A stretch of DNA of 64,000 nt, from NCBI GenBank assembly GCA_009760855.2, contig WPIO01000148.1, positions 1 to 64,000 of the forward strand, given 5' to 3'. Source of the DNA: Cristatella mucedo (taxonomy: Eukaryota; Bryozoa; Phylactolaemata; Cristatellidae). The position numbers were made by a program, and so were the translations under genes. Shown here piece by piece: positions 12,381-23,989 of this stretch; the stretch's first letter is position 1, and every line of letters begins with the position of its first letter. The notes beneath the pieces were generated by a model. That model did not search any database. It was given only the letters and a program-made list of their open reading frames with translations, and was not told the origin of the DNA.

Positions 12381-12660
12381 TTATATATGTCGGGAATTGT
12401 GACTGCGTTGGTAGCCAGAAGTTGCTCCGGTTACTGCAAATGGCGAGTCGGTCACTATGCTTATTCTTCGCCTTGTAAAGTCAATGGGCAGGTAGCAGAT
12501 GCAATTGTTTACTAATATTTCTAAGTCATGGAAGTCGTATGCTGTAGTGAAATTGTGCTGGCCTGCAGTCCACGAAAAAACTAAATAATCAGAAATTGTA
12601 AGTAAATAATCAGGGCAGGCAAATTTTTTCCAGCCAGATCTCGACAACCTACCTAAAGCT
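12381..12660 (-). pseudogene. Isolated cupredoxin-like open frame (exon or relic)
   Basis: The peptide includes LTISDYLVFSW then TAGQHNFTTAYDFHDLEILV and NNC. This resembles the first half of blue-copper (phytocyanin/plastocyanin-like) domains, where GD..VF.W is followed by G.HN and later a cysteine. His in HN would be the first copper ligand; the Cys/His/Met ligands of the second half are not in this frame. No good donor is seen at its 3' end, so it may be a decayed exon. Possible acceptors at CTTTAG or ATTTAG both give phase 1. Confidence 0.28.
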
Positions 12661-13427
12661 TACGCTGCTTTTATTAAGCGTACAGTAACCATCAGACTCA
12701 CAATGCCATGGAAAGTATTGGAAATGAGTTCAGCTTCTTGTATATTGAGTTCCGCATACTTGTAGGAAACTGGAATTTCTAAAGTAAATTTTTCATCTAA
12801 AGTAGCGGATCACAAGAAAACTGAATGAAGTAAAAAGCGAAAGTGCTAATCGGTTTTAAATGATTGCCTTACTTTGGAAAGAAAACGGGATAGCGGCCAT
12901 CTATCCTGAATTAGCGGTGCATTTTATTTTTTAATCTCCAAATTATAGTACATTCTTGGCACCGCGCTGTGAGGCAGTACCACGTTTTCTTTTTTCAAAT
13001 ACATATTTACTGCTACTTCTCTAAGGATTTCTTCTAAATTCAGCGATACTTCCGTTGATACAAATTATAAAAAATACTTAGTACAGCAGAGTACGACAAT
13101 TAAGTATTATTATAGATCGTTTGCATGCTGGAAAGAAAGTGCTACATTTTTTATAATAATGTATGCAATTATAGCAAGATTTTAAAAATGAGATAAAAGT
13201 TTTAGCTTCTATAAAATAATAGGTTGTATTGTGACAGAGGATATTAAAAGCTTTCACTATTTGCAGCAGTTGTCCATGAAGTTTCTTTGTGTGCAGGACA
13301 TGAACTTGTGACACGTCCAGTAAAGTGCAGTCACCTTACCCTTGGGCTAAGACACTTGTTTTAGTAAATAAAGAAAAGCTCTAGCCTACTATGGGGGTCA
13401 GCTAATCATTCCAATCCACCGTAAAAG
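12661..13427. other. No recognisable feature
   Basis: AT-rich sequence. Open frames are short and lack splice logic or motifs. Confidence 0.5.
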
Positions 13428-13580
13428 TGAGCCGTAACGGCTCCCTAGGCAAAGTAAATTGCTCTTCACGACCTCGATCGGAAGGTCATGGGTGTAAATC
13501 CAGAGGTGGGTGATCCTTCATTGCAGCTGCCAGCGGAAACGATAGCATTTAATGCTCTTCTGTTAGTTTACAAAAATTGG
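13428..13580 (+). mobile_element. SINE-A copy, degenerate
   Basis: GTGAGCCGTAACGGC head, decayed A box and B box, then GGTGGGTGATCC and a GCTCTTCTGT end, as in better copies. Confidence 0.7.
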
Positions 13581-13654
13581 TTGGTACTTAATTATTTATT
13601 ATATCCAACAAAATGGGTGATAATTATAAAAGAATTCCACAAGTACCTATCATT

Positions 13655-13850
13655 AGTGGTGAGCCGTGATGGCACACTAGGTAAGGCGGTTGCTTTCACA
13701 GAGGTCGTGGGTTCAATTCCTGCGGTGGGCGATTCTTTATCGCCACTGCAAGCGGTGGTGATAGTCGTAAAGGCTCTTCTGTCGCTATACAAAAAGAGGC
13801 TGTTTAATCCGCTAACATTTTTTTTAGCTAAAGGACTCAGCATGATTACA
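13655..13850 (+). mobile_element. SINE-A copy
   Basis: GAGCCGTGATGGCACACTAG (A box), GGTTCAATTCC (B box), hairpin ATCGCCACTGC-AA-GCGGTGGTGAT, then CTCTTCTGTCGC and an AAAGAGGCTGTTTAATC end. Confidence 0.85.
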
Positions 13851-13879
13851 GCCTACCATCGGTTTGAGTAGGTAAGCAT

Positions 13880-14725
13880 AATGCTTTTGTGCGACCTTCA
13901 CCGCGTGCTCAAAATCTGGGTGTCGTTTTCGACAGCTGCCCCAATTTATTTTCAAAGCTTCATTCAGAAGACTACAGCTAGCCGTCAGGTCCGATCCCAA
14001 TCCAAGATTAGGAGCTGTCTTCCACAGTGGCTTGTAGAAACTTTAACTAGCTCCTTAGTTCTATCTCGGCTTGATTATTGTAATTCCCTTATGGCTGGAC
14101 TACCAAAGAAAGCGATTAGGCCACTGCAGCTGACTATGAATATGGCTACAAGGCTAGTCTTCAAGTCCCAGGAGTTTGAGCATGTGTCTCCTTTGCTAAA
14201 AGAGCTAAGATGGGTGCTGGTTGACCAACGGATTCAGGGTAAAGTTTTTACGCTGACCCACAAGGCCCACCACGGCTTGGCTCCTTCGTACCTAGCTGAA
14301 CTGCTGCATCAGTTTCAGCCTGTTTGTACCCTCAGGTCCTGTGCGGACAGTAAGTTAGCTGTTTCATTCCTCCGCTTAAAGACCGTTAGCGACAAAAGCT
14401 TTAGCTCTGCAGGTGGACTGTGGAACTTGCTTCCACAATTCTTAGGCAACGGCAACTACTCTACTACTGCCGACTATGGGTTATCCTTTTCAGCGGTCCT
14501 GAGCTGCTACTTCAATGCTACTCACTACCTCAACTGCTCTCCCGACTCTGTTTTGTTTTTCACTTTCTCTTTGTTGCGTGAGACGAAGTCTGTTGGCTAA
14601 TGAATGCGTACCGAAAGTCGCTTAGGCTGTGAGTGTGCTAAACAAAACTCTCCAGCGTAACACCCACATGGTCTTAATGACTTTGTGGAGTTACAGAAGG
14701 AGATACGTTACGTTACATTTCATTA
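13880..14725 (+). mobile_element. LINE-B 3' copy
   Basis: Open frame 13881-14600 encodes the LINE-B C-terminal region (FKSQEFEHVSPLLKELRW, HHGLAPSYLAELLHQFQP). The 3' UTR ends in TTACGTTACATTTCATTAC. Same clade as LINE-A but a different family by sequence and tail. Confidence 0.88.
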
Positions 14726-14754
14726 CTTAGATGTAGGATAGAGATATAGAGGGA

Positions 14755-16460
14755 ATGAATATATTTGGTTTTTCTACCAGTTTTTTCTATCCTTTTGCAG
14801 TTCCCTCAAATCAGTCTTTTAAATCAATTATCTTAATTTCAGCCGTCAAAAAACTACCTATGGTAGCAGCAGTCTATCGCCCCACGTGCAATGTGCTCCT
14901 TTATCTCAGATTTCGCCAATCTAATTTTGTTTCCGAGTGAAATAAACTGATCCTTCATAGGTATTTACGATTTCAACAATTATTTTAATATTTTACCCGA
15001 TGCCTTCAGCGCCGAATTTCTTGCACTGATTGGCATTCATTTTTTGTTAGTTCAAGTGTATAGTCCTTCTCACATCAAAGGTCACACACTCAATCAAGTT
15101 TTCTCCTGCAATTGCATCTTATCATCACCAATTGTTACCATTTTCAGCTTATCTTACCACGTGTAGATCTTATGCAGTCTACAATTTGTGTCCTTTATTC
15201 CTCGCCTAAAATCACCTGCGAATCGCAAAACCTCAAAAACCTTGAAAACGAGGCTGTCCGTACGAAAATACCCGCCTCGACTGTGATACTCAGTCTCCCC
15301 TCTGATCTGCCAACATTGGTAGATCAGAGACGACAGTACGACACTAGCTGACACGCTCGACGAGTTTGCATCTCTGACTAAGTGTGCTGTACGCCCTTGC
15401 AAAGAAGGAATATTGTTTACCTCATACATTGAACTAGCTGCGTCAACTAAGGGCAAGCTTGCAAAAAAGCATACCAAAGATCTATACTGACCGTCCATCG
15501 AAAAGCATGGGATGAGAATTTTAGTCTAGCTTCTACAGAAAAAAGTTCGATTACATATAAAATATATGATTCATTTGCATAGCGCCCCAAGAGAGCTTAA
15601 TTTGTATTCAGGCGCTTCACATATGCCCCGGGGCTGGAGCCCATGACCCCAGCCAGGCCTTGGTCGGGACGTCCACCTCAACGGCTGAAACGACATCCAA
15701 AAATATAGGTGTACAGAAATACAGAGCAAAACTATCTCCTTAAATGATCCCACGTTAGCTCCTTACCCAATGATCCTTTTGATAATCTAACGAAGGTCTC
15801 TCAAGCTTCTCTGTCAGCAAGATAGACGGTACATGAGAGTCCATTAAAGGTAGCAGGCTCCAATCTTACCCCATGTCCCTGTATAAGATCCAAAATGGAA
15901 TCCTGTGCCTCAATAGCGTGGGCTACCTCAACGTTTTCATTCAATGAGGCCATAAAAGACCTTATCCTAAAATGAATCTAACAGCCAAAAAACCCTACTA
16001 GTTTCAACATCATAGTGGCACTGTTCTACTTCTGAGATTAATAGATCTGCTGATGCCATGCATAGCTAAAGATAAGTATGCAATTAGCCTCAGGTCATAT
16101 CCCGATATTTTAAAAAAGCTCTTGTTCGGCTACTAAGTAAGGAAAAAACACTAGACTAAGAAAACGTTTCTCAGCTTTCTCCCAGCCTCCTTTCTCTCCT
16201 TTCTCCTTTCTTTCTCCCAGCCTCCTTTCTAGTTTTCCTAGCAAAAACACTGGAACGAGTTGTAGCACACCAGCTGAACTCTTACATTGAGACTTCAAAC
16301 CTAGCAAGTAATTTCTCTTTTCTTTTCAGAGCTAATACCTCAAAAAAGTCGGCATTGCTTTGGATGTATGACGACCTTTTTCAGAAATACATATTAGGTT
16401 ATATCTCCGTTGATCTCGTTGGTGCTAACTCATTCGTGGTAACTCATTAATATAAATAGG
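14755..16460 (+). mobile_element. LINE-A copy, endonuclease to early reverse transcriptase, decayed
   Basis: Starts in the endonuclease (FAVPSNQSFKS, VAAVYRP), passes through TCESQNLKN and LPSDLPTLVD, and fades out in the reverse transcriptase (LWMYDDLFQK at ~16360). A SINE-B lies inside it at 15.56-15.72 kb. It is older than the 9.5 kb copy, judging by many breaks. Confidence 0.8.
15555..15715 (-). mobile_element. SINE-B inserted in LINE-A
   Basis: Hairpin tail at 15580-15605 and tRNA-like head to ~15700. LINE-A sequence resumes after it, so the SINE is the younger insertion. Confidence 0.8.
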
Positions 16461-16469
16461 CATATTGAC

Positions 16470-16740
16470 ATATGTATATAATAACAGACTTAATAAAGCA
16501 CCCTCAGAAAAACTAATCTCTTGCTATGGGCTTTACATTTAGTGCAAAAAAAATACGATCGAATGGTTAGCGGTAGCAAGCTCAATAAGCAACAAGTATA
16601 ACATGCTTAGGGGTGACATGCTTGAGATGCATAGGGCAAGCATACAAGTTCAGTTAGAGGCAGCTTAAAACAGTGTCAGTAGGCATAAGCACATAAAGGT
16701 CAAATCACAGGCACGCACTAAATGCTGTGACTCAGCCAAT
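16470..16740 (-). mobile_element. LINE-A 3' end
   Basis: Minus-strand hairpin and 3' UTR words (AGGGGTGACATGC, ACTAAATGCTGT). Confidence 0.75.
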
Positions 16741-17174
16741 CAATGTCAAGCCTTTCAGTCTTCCGAAAGTTTTTTCGTAGTATACGTTAATCATTCTCAC
16801 TTTTCGGCAACTGGAATCTCTCTGTAAGTCTCTCTGGCTTATATGTGCTAACCAGACGTCATTGTTAAAGTAAAGTGACTAAGCTTAAATGCCATTTTGC
16901 TGAAACTAAAACCCAGTAGCAGTTGACGTCCGGGAAAAGATACACAAGTAAAGTATCTGAATTCACGCTTCATGTTTTTGGAATTATAACCGATGAGCTA
17001 CGGTGCCACAGATAACGTCACAGTAACTTAACAATTGGTAACAAATCAGACGGGGTGATAATGGAGCTTCTTTGCAGCCTGACTTTTGATATCTCAAAAT
17101 GACTGAGTTTCTTGAGACGGAAATTAAAAGCCTTAGCTTAAATATTCCACCAAATTCTTACGACGAATCTCGGT
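16741..17174. other. No recognisable feature
   Basis: Unique-looking sequence between two LINE-A copies. No coding or structural signal. Confidence 0.5.
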
Positions 17175-18035
17175 TCGCATGTTCCAAAGTGACATTTCGT
17201 TAGACTGCCACATCAGCTCCACAATCAAGTCTGCATACTTCCAGTTACAAAACATTGCTAAAATTCGGGCTTTTTTAGATAAGGGAACCACGTCTAAATT
17301 GGTCTGTGCATTTGTGACGTCCCGTCTTGTCATTTGTAACTCACTGCTTGCTGCTCCACCGGCATGTGCAATCAGGCGATTACAGCTGGTAAAAAACCCT
17401 GCAGCCACCCTTGTCTGTCGTGAGCATAGCAGTAGCCACGTTGCACTACTTCTCGCCGACCTGCAATGGCACCCATTCAAGCAGCGGATCAACTTTAAGG
17501 TTTGTCGCTCACTTTTAGGTCACTTCATTATTTGGCTCTAGCCTATCTCTGACATCTACTTCCCCACAAGGCCAAGCATTGTACTACCCGCCTTTAGGAA
17601 TTGAACAGTTTACCAATAAATAGTACCAACCTCAAATTCTTTGGAGGCTGTGCATTTAGATCGTATGCTCACAAAGCCTGGACCTCACTCCCGACTTGCA
17701 TCACAACATCCCCTGACTTGACCAAGTCTAAAAACAACTTAAAACGCACCTATTTAGGACAGCATTTAGTGGGCCCCTATGATTCGTCCTTTAGGTGCTT
17801 ATGCGTGCTGCCACTGTGCATGCTGCCACTAACCACACTCGGTTGGTGACCCTGTGCATGTCACCACCAATCCATGTAATTCATAATGGTTGTCAAGCAT
17901 GATAGTTCTCACCATTCAATCGCATTTCTCTTTGCAGCAAATTTAAAGCGCCTAGAAAGAGATTGAGTTCTGTGAGGGCTTCTCTGACGGTGCCTTATTA
18001 AGTGTAATATTATTGTTATTATTATTATTGCGGGT
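17175..18035 (+). mobile_element. LINE-A 3' copy
   Basis: Starts at FQSDISLDCHISSTIKSAYF, covers the C-terminal region (VTSRLVICNSLLAAPPACAI, LLADLQWHPFKQRI) and 3' UTR, and ends with (ATT)n at 18010-18030. Confidence 0.9.
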
Positions 18036-18882
18036 AAATGCGCTTGAGAGAATTTAAAAATATAATTTCATGCTACTACTACCTTACCTGCTGCTATTTT
18101 AACCCACGGATGGTGAGGTTTAATCACTGTAGCTGAACCTTCATGCCGTGACTTTAATTCTAATTCCATTGCCTAATAAAGACTCAAACGATGCTAAGTG
18201 CAGCTCAATCGGGAGAGCACTCGTTCGCTAATTCAGCGATCATTGCCAAAGTGGTCACCACCATAGCCAAGTGAAAGCATGCAAAGTACTATTCACTAGG
18301 AGAAAGTAATGGCTACGAGGAACGGGTGGGCGTTTTAGCGTCCTTTAAACTTAATCTAGTCTCGAGCTGAATTGACGGCAGTCGAAAGTGATTTACATGC
18401 AGGAGGAACATTCCAGGCCTATTCAGACGGTTCAGTCTCAATGTATTTGAGGCTCGTTGGACGCAAGAAAAGAGGACCAGAGTTGGTGGGAGTTCGACTT
18501 GAAGCCTAATTAGAAAGTATTTCGGTTATGGTACAGGAGAATGAAGGGGTTTTCACAAGCGCCGGAATCTTTGAAGCGGCCGAAACTCGTATCAATCGAG
18601 TGAACCATCCTTTCCGAACGGGAAACCTTGATTCTGTGAGCTGATATGTGATCTGATCTGTGAGCTGCTATTGTGTAGACAACCCTAAATTCAGCTATGC
18701 GATTAAAATTCTAACTCGAAGATGAATTAAACATGTTTTAGTTGTACGGTGTTGAACATTTTTTGTAGAGCCTTGTATACAAACTTGTAGCAGACAGTTA
18801 TTAAGCGGCAGACAGCGTGGATCCGGGTAACAGAAATCGGTAAGCTGAGTACTGTAGCCCCCCCCCACCGCATTTCGCTTAC
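18036..18882. other. No recognisable feature
   Basis: No repeat or coding signal apart from the read-through of the signal-peptide exon that follows on the minus strand. Confidence 0.45.
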
Positions 18883-18955
18883 CTTGGCATCTCGCACTTG
18901 AAACGAGCCAGAGTATCGCTATATAGCCAGCTAATGTTAGCTTTAAAGCCCGCAT
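18883..18955 (-). CDS. Candidate signal-peptide exon of a secreted or membrane protein
   Basis: ATG, then 24 codons with a clear signal peptide: MRALKLTLAGYIAILWLVSS followed by ARCQ. The donor is CAAG/GTAAGC, phase 1. Read-through of the donor continues in frame for about 60 codons, but the GTAAGC is close to consensus. The next exon is unknown. The nearest minus-strand candidate with a matching phase is at 4956-4546. No family can be assigned. Confidence 0.45.
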
Positions 18956-19839
18956 CCTTTCACTGTGACTATTTCGAAAAAGCGCAATCTCAGACTGCAA
19001 CGTGCGACGCTACGCAATGCCTATTGTTGATTCGACTGGAAATCAACCCTAGCTCATGATTACCCAAAACTAATGGCAGCTACTTCACCCTTTCCTAAGT
19101 TACGTGCGAATAAATAAATGAATAAATCTCTAAAAAAGCTTGTATTGAACTTGTTAGTTATTGAGGCAAGCTGCTTTAAGCAGCTTAATAGCAATGCAGA
19201 AAATTTTAGAGGGGATTGATCAAGGGTCAAAGTTAAGAAAAGACTAAAATAACTGTGTCAACAATCAAATATTGGTTTAGGGTACCTTTCAAAAGAAATA
19301 AAATTCAAATATAGGATTCGATGTTTGGCCGGTTTCCATATGAAATGAGGAAATCGAGAAAAAAGTATGCAAGCAATGTCTTACCCGGATGTTAACCGGA
19401 AGCAGCTCGTGGAGACACCTGAAGACTGCTCAGGCCGGATTCGAGAAGTATGAAGACCATGACCTTTCAGTGTAGCGCAGTTTGTGACGAGTGTTCTTTG
19501 AGTGCAAGCTCAATCGGTACTAGTGCAGAGAAAAGATTGACAGCTGGAACTAGTAGGCGTAAGCTATAACTAAGCAATGATGCATTAAATTGTATTGCAC
19601 GCACAGATTTAAGCTGCTGCCACGTCATATGGCTCCGTATTAGAAGCAGATATAGCCACTGTGTGTGGTCAATAAATTATTACGGTTGCTTTAACACCAT
19701 TAATGCACGCAAGACTGGCTCCTAGCACGAGTCCGTTCAATGCTAGCACATTTTCAAGCAACTCACCGAGGAGTTTAGGGTCCAGAGTAATCGCAACTTA
19801 TACAATGTTTAAGCAGTGCTTGCCAAGTCAAGTGGCAAT
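18956..19839. other. No recognisable feature
   Basis: Possible promoter side of the minus-strand signal-peptide exon. No TATA box or repeat stands out. Confidence 0.4.
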
Positions 19840-20080
19840 ACGTCACAGTTTTTGTACGATCCATCAAGTACTCTCAACTTTACAGCAGCTGCGGTTTCTA
19901 GACAGGTTCGCCATTGCACAATCTTCCGGTTACGTCCCCCGGTAGCTCTCTGTGAGATTGAGGAACAAACTTCGTGTGCTCTCTTCCTTACTCCTCTTAG
20001 CGCTTGCCCTGCTGAGCTTAGAGTGCAAGAAAGATGCAGTTTAAACTGCAATCTCATTAAGTGTTGTGAGTAAACGCAGA
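19840..20080. repeat. Diverged repeat, left copy
   Basis: Similar to 21283-21560. One plus-strand frame reads FLDRFAIAQSSG here and FLETFTIVQSLG there. The two copies flank the satellite array. Confidence 0.4.
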
Positions 20081-20089
20081 AGACTGCTA

Positions 20090-21240
20090 TCTATAATGTG
20101 AAATCAACCCAAAGTTACGCAACAATTACTGCTGAAATGACAACTATATAACAGCTTTATTGTGGAGTGAGGCTGGCTGGCCAAGGCCATCAGACGACAT
20201 TGAATGAGAACACCCATATCCTGTGCTAGGAAATTTAGTTCCAAAACCCAAAACCCTGGCGCATAGAATTTAGAATCACGACCAAGCTTGCAGAATGTCT
20301 AATTTGTAAACGACAGCTGTATTGCAGCTAAAACAATTTTAGGGATGCTTGCTGGCCCGGGCTATAGAAGGCGATAGCCTGTGAAGCCCAAGCATAATTG
20401 CATGAAATTTTGTCGTTAAATGGAACACTATTTGCTATAATTTGAGATTAAAATTACAGTGTCGCAAAACTTTTTTTCTGAAATGGCAGCTGTATCGTAG
20501 TTTCACTGTTTAGGGCTGCCAGTTAGGCAGGACCTTCAGATATCATAGCCTGATAATGCACCAGAACGATTGAGGTCAATTTAGTGATTTTCCCTATCAT
20601 ATGGCTCTATGTTATTTTAATTCTAAATTACAGCTTCACAAAGCTTGTCGCGAAAGTTGCAGCTTTGTTACAGTTCAAATTTTTGGGCTGCCTTTTGGGG
20701 TAGACCGTCGGAGGCCGTAAAGTAAGAATGAGCTAGGGAAATCGTAAGAAATTTAAGGGGTAAACATGTACGACTATTCTCTAACATTTCAAATGAATAT
20801 TGCAGGTAGATGTTTTTCTTAGAAATGGCCGCTGTATCGCAGTTCAGTTACGTTTTAATGCTTTCTGGACCAAAAAATTAGAAGCCATTGCATGGGAACA
20901 TGCCAGCTCAATAGCCTGAAATCTAGCCGTAAACTTGGAACACTGTTGTCTATATATAGAGCTGGCATCAAAGTTGTGTATAGTTTTTCGTAGAAATGTA
21001 CGGCATCTTTAAAGGTTCAAATGAAAGTAAATGCGATGCCATTTTTTCCAGGCCTATATAGCGTATAGTAAATAGTAGGCTATAGCGTGAGAACCCGCAA
21101 GCCCAATCCCATGAAATTTGGGTTAAAGCTTAGCATACTTTTTTCTGTAATTTTAAATTAAAGTCTTTTGCGAAGTTTTTTAAATTGCTGATGTATCGCC
21201 GTTTGAATGTCTAAAGAGGCTTATGGCCCGGGCCATATCA
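20090..21240. repeat. Degenerate ~171-bp satellite, locus 2
   Basis: The core AAATGGC(A/C)GCTGTATCGCAG recurs near 20313, 20483, 20656, 20825, 20997 and 21187, spaced 169-173 bp with one of ~190. Between cores, words such as GGCCCGGGCTATAGAAGGC, CATGAAATTT and GGAACACT recur in fixed order. About six to seven monomers, strongly diverged. Confidence 0.75.
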
Positions 21241-21282
21241 GACCATATGATAAGAGCGCCTACATGTAGTCTCGTGAATATT

Positions 21283-21560
21283 AGTGGAGAAATCTGTAAC
21301 ACCATTCTGTATAATTTGGAAGTTCTGCTTTCTAGAAACGTTCACAATTGTACAGTCCCTTGGGTCATGCCACTCTGAAGCTTTCCGTGAGATTGTTGGG
21401 GCCAACGGTTGCGTTTCAACTTCAATACTTGCTAAGCTTGCATCATCTTTTCTCAATATCAGTCGTAGAAGCGCACCTTTTAAAGAGGCCTTGCTGCTAC
21501 CAACAACGAATCAGACTGAATTTTCTGAGCCAACCAAAGCGAACAGTTTTTAAATCGTTT
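21283..21560. repeat. Diverged repeat, right copy
   Basis: Partner of 19840-20080. On the minus strand DPRDCTIVNVSRK here resembles PEDCAMANLSRN there. I cannot decide which strand, if any, once coded. Confidence 0.4.
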
Positions 21561-22180
21561 GGGTAATCATATTACCGGCTGCCGGACTATCACGACATGA
21601 CCCACGAGCTTCACTGACCTCAAAATAGTCATTTTTCTACTCATCAAACGAGTGGCAGATATTCGAAAATCGTAGAGCACGTCGTCATAAGTTGTCAGGT
21701 CAATCGACTGTCAACTGTTCGATTGTGAACCGATAATTGGTGAGGCACTCATTGAGCAATAGAAACGTCTAAAACATTAAGTCTTTACGACTTGGTGGAT
21801 ACGCAGTTGTAAACACACTTGAAAAAGCAGAAAACTTGCAGCTATTGATCAGAGAAATTACTCTTTCTAATCGAATGGTCATTATTGAGCTCAGGAAGGC
21901 AGCCGCTGTGGAAGATATCATTGGTGAGTAAACGAGCACCACTTTATTCATGTGCGAATTGCCAGAAAGAGATGCAGCTCTCCATGAATGCTTTGGAAAA
22001 TATCGCACTGCTGCTTTGTAACAAAGGTTTCAGCAAGAAGAACGTATGCAGCGATGAGTGGTACCTCAGCGAATCTTCTTCGATGGGACGATGCACGTAG
22101 GCAGGTGGTCCACGGTATAATGTAGGATCACTTTAATGAGTATAGTAAACAGTCCAGTCATATCTAAAAACAATTGAATT
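21561..22180. other. No recognisable feature
   Basis: No coding motif or repeat was recognised here. Confidence 0.45.
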
Positions 22181-22204
22181 GACAGAACAGAACCGATCAA
22201 CAGA

Positions 22205-22427
22205 ATTTGATATAATGTAATGTAATGTCATGTAATGCATCTCCGTCTGTAACTCCGCAAAGTCATGAAGACCATGTTGGTGTTACACGGGAGAGTTTTG
22301 CATAGCTCTCTCACAGCCTGAGCAGGTTTCGCAACGCTTTCTTTAGCCAACCGACTTCGTCTCACGCACCAAGAGAAAGTGGGAAGCATAGCAGAGTCAG
22401 GAGAGAAGTTGAGGTAGTGAGTAGCAT
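22205..22427 (-). mobile_element. LINE-B 3' end, extra copy
   Basis: Minus-strand LINE-B 3' UTR with (ATGTA)n tail at 22207-22245. It stops where the next LINE-B tail begins (22428), so two 3' ends lie in tandem. Confidence 0.85.
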
Positions 22428-23790
22428 ATAATGTAATGTAATGTATCTCCGTCAGTAACTCCACAAAGTCATAAAGACCATGTGGGTGTTACGCAGGAGA
22501 GTTTTATATAGCGCAATCACAACCTAAGCGGCTTTCGGTACGCATTCGGTAGCCAACAGACTTCGTCTCACGCAACAAAGAGAAAGTGGGAAATATAGCA
22601 GAGTTAGGAGAGCAGTTGAGGTAGTGAGTAGCATAGAAGTAGCAGTTCAGGACCGCTGAAAAAGATGTGCTATAGTCGGCAGTTGGAGAGTAGATGTCGT
22701 TGCGTAAGAATTGTGGAAGCGAGTTCCACAGTCTAGGACCTGCAGAGCTAAAGCTTATGTCGCCAATTGTCTTTAGGCGGAGGAATGGGACAGCTAATTT
22801 AATGTCCGCACCGGACCTGAGGGCGCGAACAGGCTGAAACTGATGCAGCACTTCAGCTAGGTCTGAAGGAGCCAAGCCGTGGTGGGCCCTGTGGGTCAGC
22901 TTAAGAACTTTGCTCTGTATCCTTTGCTCAACCGGCAACCATCCTAGCTCTTCCAGCAAAGGTGACACGTGCTCAAACCGCTGGGACTTGAAGACCAGCC
23001 TTGCAGCCATATTCATAGTCCGCTGTAGTGGCATAATAGCTTTCTTTGATAGCCCAGCCAAAAGGGAATTACAATAAACAAGCCGAGACAGAACTAAAGA
23101 GCTAGTTAAATTTTTTACAAGCCACTGTGGGAGACAGCTTCTAATCTTGGATAGGGATCGGATGCGATGGCTAGCTGTAGAGGCAGTCTTCTGAATGAAG
23201 CTTTTGAAATTGAGGCAGCTGTCGAACACGACACCTAGATTACGAGCACGTGGTGAAGGTCACACAATAGCATCACCTATTAGAACAGCAAAGCCTTTTA
23301 ATCCAGCCACACGCTTAGGGTGTCCTATGAGCAGCAGTTGGTTTTATCGTCATTTAATTTCAGGAAGTTTTCCGATATCCAGGATCGAATATCGGCAAGG
23401 CAAGCATTCAGTTTCTCAGTTGCTGCAGCAGATTCCGACGGTTTAAATGACAAATACAACTGAGTATCGGCAGCATAGAAGTGATATCCTATTCCATGGG
23501 CCTTAATCACTTTTCCCAGAGGTTGCGTATAAATGGAGAACAGCAAGGGACCAAATACATACCCTTGAGGGACTCCACAGGTGACCCTTCTCATGCCTGA
23601 GATCTGACCCCCACACGACATGGATTAAACACGATCAGACAAGTATAACCACGCCAGTGCTTCGTCTGCCAGACCGATCGTTGTTCTCAATCGTTCAAGC
23701 AGAATATCGTGATCAATTGTGTCAAAAGCAGCAGACAGATCTAGCAGAGCTAGGGCAGTTCCATTCCCGTCGTCGTTGCCACTTAAACTG
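22428..23790 (-). mobile_element. LINE-B copy, reverse transcriptase to tail
   Basis: Minus strand: [52 protein letters not shown], then the C-terminal region (22504-23229) and a (TTACA)n tail. The catalytic YADD reads YAAD, so this copy is inactive. It is 5' truncated near 23790. Confidence 0.92.
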
Positions 23791-23989
23791 CAATTGTTTG
23801 TAAAACTTTTTTGGAATGACAGAACAGAACAGATTGATAGATTTGGATGTAACTGTTTGTGACTAATTGTTACTACTTCTGCAGCTAGTTTAAGTATGCG
23901 TTTTGTTTTAAGTGACAATACCGAATTGACATCTTAAAGAAGTGTATGAGGAACGGTCGCACAATGAAGCAACGTCATGCCAATTCCAT

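Noticed and set aside
20090-21240. CRISPR-like spaced repeat
   Set aside because: The repeats are ~171 bp tandem monomers with strong drift in a eukaryotic genome, without repeat-spacer layout.
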